The notes under the pieces are model-generated. The model was not told the origin of the DNA and searched no databases. It saw only the letters and a list, made by a program, of their open reading frames with translations. Shown in pieces: positions 5,339-8,424 of a stretch of 8,424 bases of DNA (position 1 is its first letter; the number at the start of each line of letters is the position of its first letter). The stretch spans positions 1 through 8,424 of the forward strand of contig JAJZWW010000119.1 in the NCBI GenBank assembly GCA_021846485.1, written 5' to 3'. A program made the translations under genes and the position numbers. Source of the stretch: Actinomycetes bacterium. Its GTDB lineage: Bacteria; Actinomycetota; Acidimicrobiia; Acidimicrobiales; Palsa-688.

Positions 5339-6304
5339 TCACGGAGTGGCCGGCGGGGAGGCGCCGACGGCGAGACGCAGGACCGATCCCGGCCGGAGCT
5401 GTGCGAGGCGGGCTAGGTCCGCCTCGGCGTCGACGACCCCGACCACGGGGTAGCCGCCGGTCACCGGGTGGTCGGCGAGGAACACCACCGGCTGACCTCC
5501 CGGCGGCACCTGGACCCCGCCGGTGGCCATCCCCTCCGGGGGCAGCTCGCCCGAGACGGTCCGCAGCGCCGGCCCGGCGAGGCGCAGCCCGACCCGGTTG
5601 GAGGCCGGGGCGACCACCCAGGCGGCCGAGGTGAGCGTCTCCCACCCGCCGGGGGCGAGGGCATCGGGGCGCGGCCCGGGGTGGAGGGCCACGACGCTCG
5701 GGCGGGCCGCGGTCCCGGCGGCGGCGGGGGAGGCCGCCGCCGCCACGTCGAGTCCCGGTGGCGGGGGGCCGGGCGGTGGCGGTCCGAGGGGGAGGTGGTC
5801 CCCGGCGCGCAGCGGCGGCGGGCCCAGCCCGCTCAACAGGTCGGTGCTGCGGCTACCGAGGGTGGTCGCGACGGCGATCCCGCCGGCCACTGCGAGGTAG
5901 CTGCGCAGACCGTGACCGGGGGTGCCGAGCACCAGCGTCTCGCCGGGCCGGACGCCGACCGGCAGATAGAGCGGGGCGGGCTGTCCCCCGACCAGCAGCG
6001 GGGTGGGGGCCCCGGTGACCGCTATGGCCCGGGCGGGGCCGGGTCCCTCCAGGGTCACGGCCAGGCCTCCGAGGGTGATCTCGAGGGTCGCGGCGGTCGG
6101 GTCGTTGCCAGCGAGGCGGTTGGCGAGGCGGTGGCTCGGCAGGTCCAGCGCGCCGGAAGGGGGCACCCCCTCGTGGGCGTGGCCCGGCCTCCCCAGGTCC
6201 TGGACCGTGGTCAGCCGGCCGGGGTCGAGCACCACCAAGCCGGGGCCGAGGGTCGGGGTCGGAGTCGGGGTCGGACCCAGGGCCGGGCAGCGGGCGGTGC
6301 CCAC
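5339..6304 (-). CDS. pxpC: 5-oxoprolinase subunit PxpC (biotin-dependent carboxyltransferase-like, KipA family)
   Basis: Protein of 321 residues, the third subunit of the ATP-dependent PxpABC 5-oxoprolinase, which opens 5-oxo-L-proline to glutamate. The family start LVVLDPGRLTTVQDLGRPG is at about 23-41, with HEGVPPSGALD (44-54), SNRVGLRLAGPAL and LADHPVTGGYPVVGVV further on. A proline-rich stretch (PLGPPPPGPPPPG) interrupts the middle. I chose the GTG at 6304-6302: it is the first start codon after the pxpB stop and follows AAGGGGAG by 8 nt. This gives an atypical N-terminal extension containing GPTPTPTPTLGPG, encoded by a GGTCGG-like repeat; a TTG or GTG start at LVV would remove it but lacks a ribosome binding site. 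The gene is separated from pxpB by 95 nt. Confidence 0.9.
   Translation of the reverse strand: MGTARCPALGPTPTPTPTLGPGLVVLDPGRLTTVQDLGRPGHAHEGVPPSGALDLPSHRLANRLAGNDPTAATLEITLGGLAVTLEGPGPARAIAVTGAPTPLLVGGQPAPLYLPVGVRPGETLVLGTPGHGLRSYLAVAGGIAVATTLGSRSTDLLSGLGPPPLRAGDHLPLGPPPPGPPPPGLDVAAAASPAAAGTAARPSVVALHPGPRPDALAPGGWETLTSAAWVVAPASNRVGLRLAGPALRTVSGELPPEGMATGGVQVPPGGQPVVFLADHPVTGGYPVVGVVDAEADLARLAQLRPGSVLRLAVGASPPATP
6251..6274. repeat. G-rich 6-bp repeat inside the start of pxpC
   Basis: Four to five near-copies of GGTCGG/GGGTCG in tandem encode the Pro-Thr repeat of the PxpC N-terminal extension on the minus strand. The regular G-tracts could allow a weak two-tier quadruplex on the plus strand, and the array could vary in length. 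Confidence 0.6.
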
Positions 6305-6320
6305 CCGCTCAGCTCCCCTT

Positions 6321-6337
6321 GCGGGGCTGCACCCCGC
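6321..6337. other. Small hairpin beside the pxpC ribosome binding site
   Basis: GCGGGG (6321-6326) and CCCCGC (6332-6337) form a 6-bp stem with a 5-nt loop. On the minus strand it directly abuts the AAGGGGAG Shine-Dalgarno sequence of pxpC, in the 95-nt pxpB-pxpC gap. It could modulate pxpC translation or partly attenuate transcription. Such GC stems are frequent by chance here. Confidence 0.35.
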
Positions 6338-6399
6338 GCCCGACCCGGCCGGCGGCCGGGGTCCGCTCGGCCGGGTGGCGTGTCCGCTGCCCTCCCACG

Positions 6400-7071
6400 T
6401 CAGCGCTCCGGGACGAAGCGCACCGCGGTGCCCGGCCGGATGAGCGCCGGGGGACGCCGCTCGGGGTCCCACACCTCCACGGCGGTGCGCCCGAGGAGCC
6501 GCCATCCGCCAGGGGTGGAGCGCGGGTAGACCGCGCTGTAGCATCCCGCGATCGCCACCGACCCGGCGGGCACCACCTGCCGAGGCTCGGGGAGCCGGGG
6601 GAGGGCCAGGACGCTGGGGAGCCCCTCCAGGTAGCAGAACCCGGGGGCGAAGCCGCTGAAGACCCCCCGGTAGGTGGACCCGGAGTGGGTGGCCGCCACG
6701 CCGTCCTCGCCGAGGCCGGTCCGCTCGGCGAGGTCGTGGAGGTCCGCACCGTCGTAGCGGACCGGGATCTCGAGCGGCTCGGGGGTGGTGTCGCCGGCTC
6801 CGGGTGGCCGGCGGGCGCCGACCAGTTCGTGGAGCCGGGGGCGTAGCCGGTCGAGGTCGGCAGGGTCTCGGGCGAGCAGCAGGAGGCTGCGGGCGCCCGG
6901 GACGACCTCGACGAGGGTCGCGCCGGACTCGCCGGCGAACTGGCGGGCCGCGAGGGCGGCGGCCGGGGGGTCGTCCACCTCGACCAGCACGCCGGCGGCG
7001 CCCACCGCTCGGATCCGCACACCCGTCCCGGCGTCCCCGCCGGTACCGACGGGACCGGCTCCGGGCGTCAC
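6400..7071 (-). CDS. pxpB: 5-oxoprolinase subunit PxpB (KipI family)
   Basis: Protein of 223 residues, second subunit of the PxpABC 5-oxoprolinase; KipI-type relatives were first known as inhibitors of the sporulation kinase KinA. The family core is clear: GFAPGFCYLEGLP (140-152), LPRLPEPRQVVPAGSVAIAG (157-176) and VYPRSTPGGWRLLGRT (181-196). The GTG at 7071-7069 overlaps the pxpA stop as GTGA, which implies translational coupling and is why I prefer it. No Shine-Dalgarno sequence is visible, and a GTG at 7020-7018 would remove 17 Gly-rich residues that look unlike the family. It ends in TGA 95 nt before pxpC. Confidence 0.92.
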   Translation of the reverse strand: MTPGAGPVGTGGDAGTGVRIRAVGAAGVLVEVDDPPAAALAARQFAGESGATLVEVVPGARSLLLLARDPADLDRLRPRLHELVGARRPPGAGDTTPEPLEIPVRYDGADLHDLAERTGLGEDGVAATHSGSTYRGVFSGFAPGFCYLEGLPSVLALPRLPEPRQVVPAGSVAIAGCYSAVYPRSTPGGWRLLGRTAVEVWDPERRPPALIRPGTAVRFVPER

Positions 7072-7832
7072 GTGAAGGGCCGCAGCGCGACGCCGGCCTG
7101 CTCCAGCGCGACCCGCACGGCCCTGGCGGTGCCGGCCGCCCCCGGGGAGTCCCCGTGCAGGCAGAGCGACTCGGGGCGGAGCTCGACGTCGGGGCCGTCG
7201 TTCGGCGCGACCCGCCCCTCGGTCGCCAGGCGGACGGCCCGGGCGGCGACGTCGGCGGGGTCTGCTGCCAGGGCTCCTGGTTCGCTGCGGGCGACGAGCG
7301 TGCCGTCGGGCCGGTACCCGCGGTCAGGGTAGGCCTCGGCGACCACGCGCAGCCCGGCCGCCTCGCCGGCGGCGGCCATGACCGAGCCAGGGAGGGTGAG
7401 CACGGCCAGCCCGGGGCGGAAGGTGGCGAGCGCGTCGGCGACCGCCACGGCCTGGGCCTCGTCCCACACGACCCGGTTGTAGAGGGCCCCGTGGGGCTTC
7501 ACGTAGCTCACCGTGCCCCCGGCCGCCTCGGCCATCGCCTGCAGGGCCCCGAGCTGGTAGAGCACCTCGGCTCCGAGCACCGTCGGCGGCACGTCGATCG
7601 ACCGGCGGCCGAAGCCGGGGAGGTCCCGGTAGCTGACGTGGGCCCCGAGGCGGACCCCCAGCTCGAGCGCGCGGGCTGCGACCCGGCGCATGATCAGCGG
7701 GTCGCCGGCGTGGAAGCCGCAGGCGACGTTGGCGCTGGTGACCACCTCGAGGAGGGCGTCGTCGTCGGTGAGGGTCCAGCGCCCGAAGCCCTCGCCGAGG
7801 TCGGCGTTGAGGTCGACGGTGTGAGGGTCGAT
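7068..7832 (-). CDS. pxpA: 5-oxoprolinase subunit PxpA (LamB/YcsF family), apparent ATC start
   Basis: Catalytic-type subunit of PxpABC 5-oxoprolinase, 254 residues. Motifs in order: VDLNADLGEGFG (6-17), VTSANVACGFHAGDP (31-45), GAHVSYRDLPGFGRR, YVKPHGALYN, AYPDRGYRPDGTLVAR and LCLHGDSPGA. The nearest standard start is a GTG at 7745-7743 (residue 30), which would delete the diagnostic DLNADLGE block. Reading upstream, the frame has no ATG, GTG or TTG before an in-frame TGA inside the thioesterase gene. The best candidate is ATC at 7832-7830, giving IDPHTVDLNADLGE, which has the usual family length. It lies 4 nt after the thioesterase stop (TAG at 7839-7837), with GAGAAGG 12 nt upstream, so reinitiation by terminating ribosomes is plausible. 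A base error of ATG to ATC would look the same. Its stop overlaps the pxpB start. Confidence 0.9.
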   Translation of the reverse strand: MDPHTVDLNADLGEGFGRWTLTDDDALLEVVTSANVACGFHAGDPLIMRRVAARALELGVRLGAHVSYRDLPGFGRRSIDVPPTVLGAEVLYQLGALQAMAEAAGGTVSYVKPHGALYNRVVWDEAQAVAVADALATFRPGLAVLTLPGSVMAAAGEAAGLRVVAEAYPDRGYRPDGTLVARSEPGALAADPADVAARAVRLATEGRVAPNDGPDVELRPESLCLHGDSPGAAGTARAVRVALEQAGVALRPFT

Positions 7833-7836
7833 GGCG

Positions 7837-8196
7837 CTACCGGGCCTTCTCCACGAAGTGGTCCTTCGTCACCACCACCCGGGTGACCTTGCCCACCGCC
7901 ACCAGCCCGCAGCCGTCGGTCACCGACACCGAGAAGACCATCCGTCGGCCCTCGGTCTTGTCCAGGGTGGCGACCGCGCGGACGGCCGAGCCGACCGCGA
8001 CCGCAGCGAGGTGGGCGATCTCCACCCGTGTCCCGACCGAGGTCTGGCCCTCCGCCAGGTGGCCGGCGAGCGCGCGGACCGACGCCTCCTCGCACAACCC
8101 CACGATTCGGGGGGTGGCCAGGACGGGGACGTCCCCGGAGCGCACGGCGGCAGCCGTGTCCTCCCAGGACACGACCAGCTCGGCGGTCCCAGTCAT
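7837..8196 (-). CDS. FlK-like hotdog-fold acyl-CoA thioesterase
   Basis: Small cytosolic protein of 119 residues that resembles the fluoroacetyl-CoA thioesterase (FlK) family. The catalytic residues of FlK (Thr42, Glu50, His76) have counterparts with identical spacing: T28, E36 and H62, within ATPRIVGLCEEAS and VGTRVEIAHLAAVAVG. The two lid phenylalanines of FlK appear to be replaced (R19 and D22 by simple counting), so fluoroacetyl-CoA is unlikely as substrate; the true acyl-CoA is unknown. The C-terminal GRRMVFSVSVTDGCGLVAVGKVTRVVV fits the hotdog beta-strands. I chose the ATG at 8196 because GGTGAG lies 7 nt upstream and the family begins close to this point; a start at 8265 would add 23 unconvincing residues. 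It is the first gene of the unit with pxpA, pxpB and pxpC. Confidence 0.82.
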   Translation of the reverse strand: MTGTAELVVSWEDTAAAVRSGDVPVLATPRIVGLCEEASVRALAGHLAEGQTSVGTRVEIAHLAAVAVGSAVRAVATLDKTEGRRMVFSVSVTDGCGLVAVGKVTRVVVTKDHFVEKAR

Positions 8197-8215
8197 CGCC
8201 TGTCTCACCGGCACG

Positions 8216-8234
8216 CCAGCGTACGGTACGCCGG
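8216..8234. promoter_or_regulatory. 19-bp palindrome upstream of the thioesterase-pxp unit, putative operator
   Basis: CCAGCGTAC-G-GTACGCCGG has 9-bp arms around one central base with a single mismatch; the inner 13 bp (8219-8231) are perfect. It lies 20 nt upstream of the thioesterase ATG and within the divergent gap to the gene at 8362, a usual place for a repressor site. The minus-strand TACCGT inside it could act as a -10, with TGGAAC 18 nt upstream. No regulator gene is visible in the window. Confidence 0.5.
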
Positions 8235-8361
8235 TAGCCTCACCGCGTTCCACTGGCCCCGCCACGGGAGGTCCTGAGGGGGGTCGCGGTCGTGGACAGA
8301 AGCCCCGGGGACATCGGTCCAGGGGTGCCGAAAGGCTTCCAGGCAGACAGGAGAGCGGCGC

Positions 8362-8424
8362 GTGAGCGAGCAGGCATGGGTCGACCGTGACGTGATCGAG
8401 CGGGTCCTCGCCGCTGCGTTGCGC
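8362..8424 (+). CDS. Start of an unidentified divergent gene, cut by the window end
   Basis: A GTG at 8362 opens a frame of 21 residues (MSEQAWVDRDVIERVLAAALR) that runs off the window. An AGGAG at 8349-8353 gives an 8-nt spacer, one of the best ribosome binding sites in the window, so the start is credible. The sequence is too short to identify. The pattern of an acidic start followed by an amphipathic 'VIERVLAAALR' helix resembles the beginning of TldD/PmbA-type proteins, but this is only a suggestion. It is transcribed divergently from the thioesterase-pxp unit, with 165 nt between the starts. Confidence 0.6.
   Translation, partial: MSEQAWVDRDVIERVLAAALR

Noticed and set aside
2638..8265. 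Long plus-strand open frames opposite the crt and pxp genes.
   Set aside because: These are antisense shadows expected in very GC-rich coding DNA; they lack conserved motifs and ribosome binding sites.
1..8424. CRISPR array, tRNA or rRNA gene, insertion sequence or phage gene.
   Set aside because: I saw no regularly spaced repeats, no tRNA-like cloverleaf or rRNA sequence, and no transposase or integrase motifs.

Overview
The window is very GC-rich bacterial DNA. Gene content suggests an actinobacterium: two split lycopene cyclase subunits (CrtYc and CrtYd), GTG and TTG starts, and 4-nt or shorter gene junctions. The lineage cannot be fixed from sequence alone. An uncultured, Acidimicrobiia-like actinobacterium is a guess.

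The left part (1-5123) is a complete carotenoid cluster in two convergent units. On the plus strand are crtYc (67-477), crtYd (480-788) and a CrtZ-type hydroxylase (922-1428). On the minus strand are crtE (from 5123), crtI (4125-2638) and crtB (2635-1781). CrtE would supply geranylgeranyl diphosphate, CrtB phytoene, CrtI lycopene, CrtYc/CrtYd beta-carotene, and CrtZ zeaxanthin-type xanthophylls. The 352-bp convergent gap (1429-1780) holds two hairpins and an interleaved inverted repeat.

The right part (8196-5339, minus strand) is a tightly packed unit of a FlK-like hotdog thioesterase followed by pxpA, pxpB and pxpC, the three subunits of the ATP-dependent 5-oxoprolinase. A palindrome lies just upstream of it. 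A divergent gene starts at 8362 and is cut by the window end.

The most notable points are these. (1) crtE is broken by a one-base frameshift in a C-run. A 20-bp tandem duplication has also removed its natural stop, leaving the 3' part of crtE fused in frame to crtI. (2) A related inverted-repeat element occurs exactly twice, each time directly upstream of a carotenoid gene (crtZ and crtE). (3) pxpA has no ATG, GTG or TTG start that would keep its conserved N-terminus; ATC, 4 nt after the thioesterase stop, is the likely start. (4) An a-b-a'-b' inverted repeat, pseudoknot-like in order, lies between the convergent crt units.
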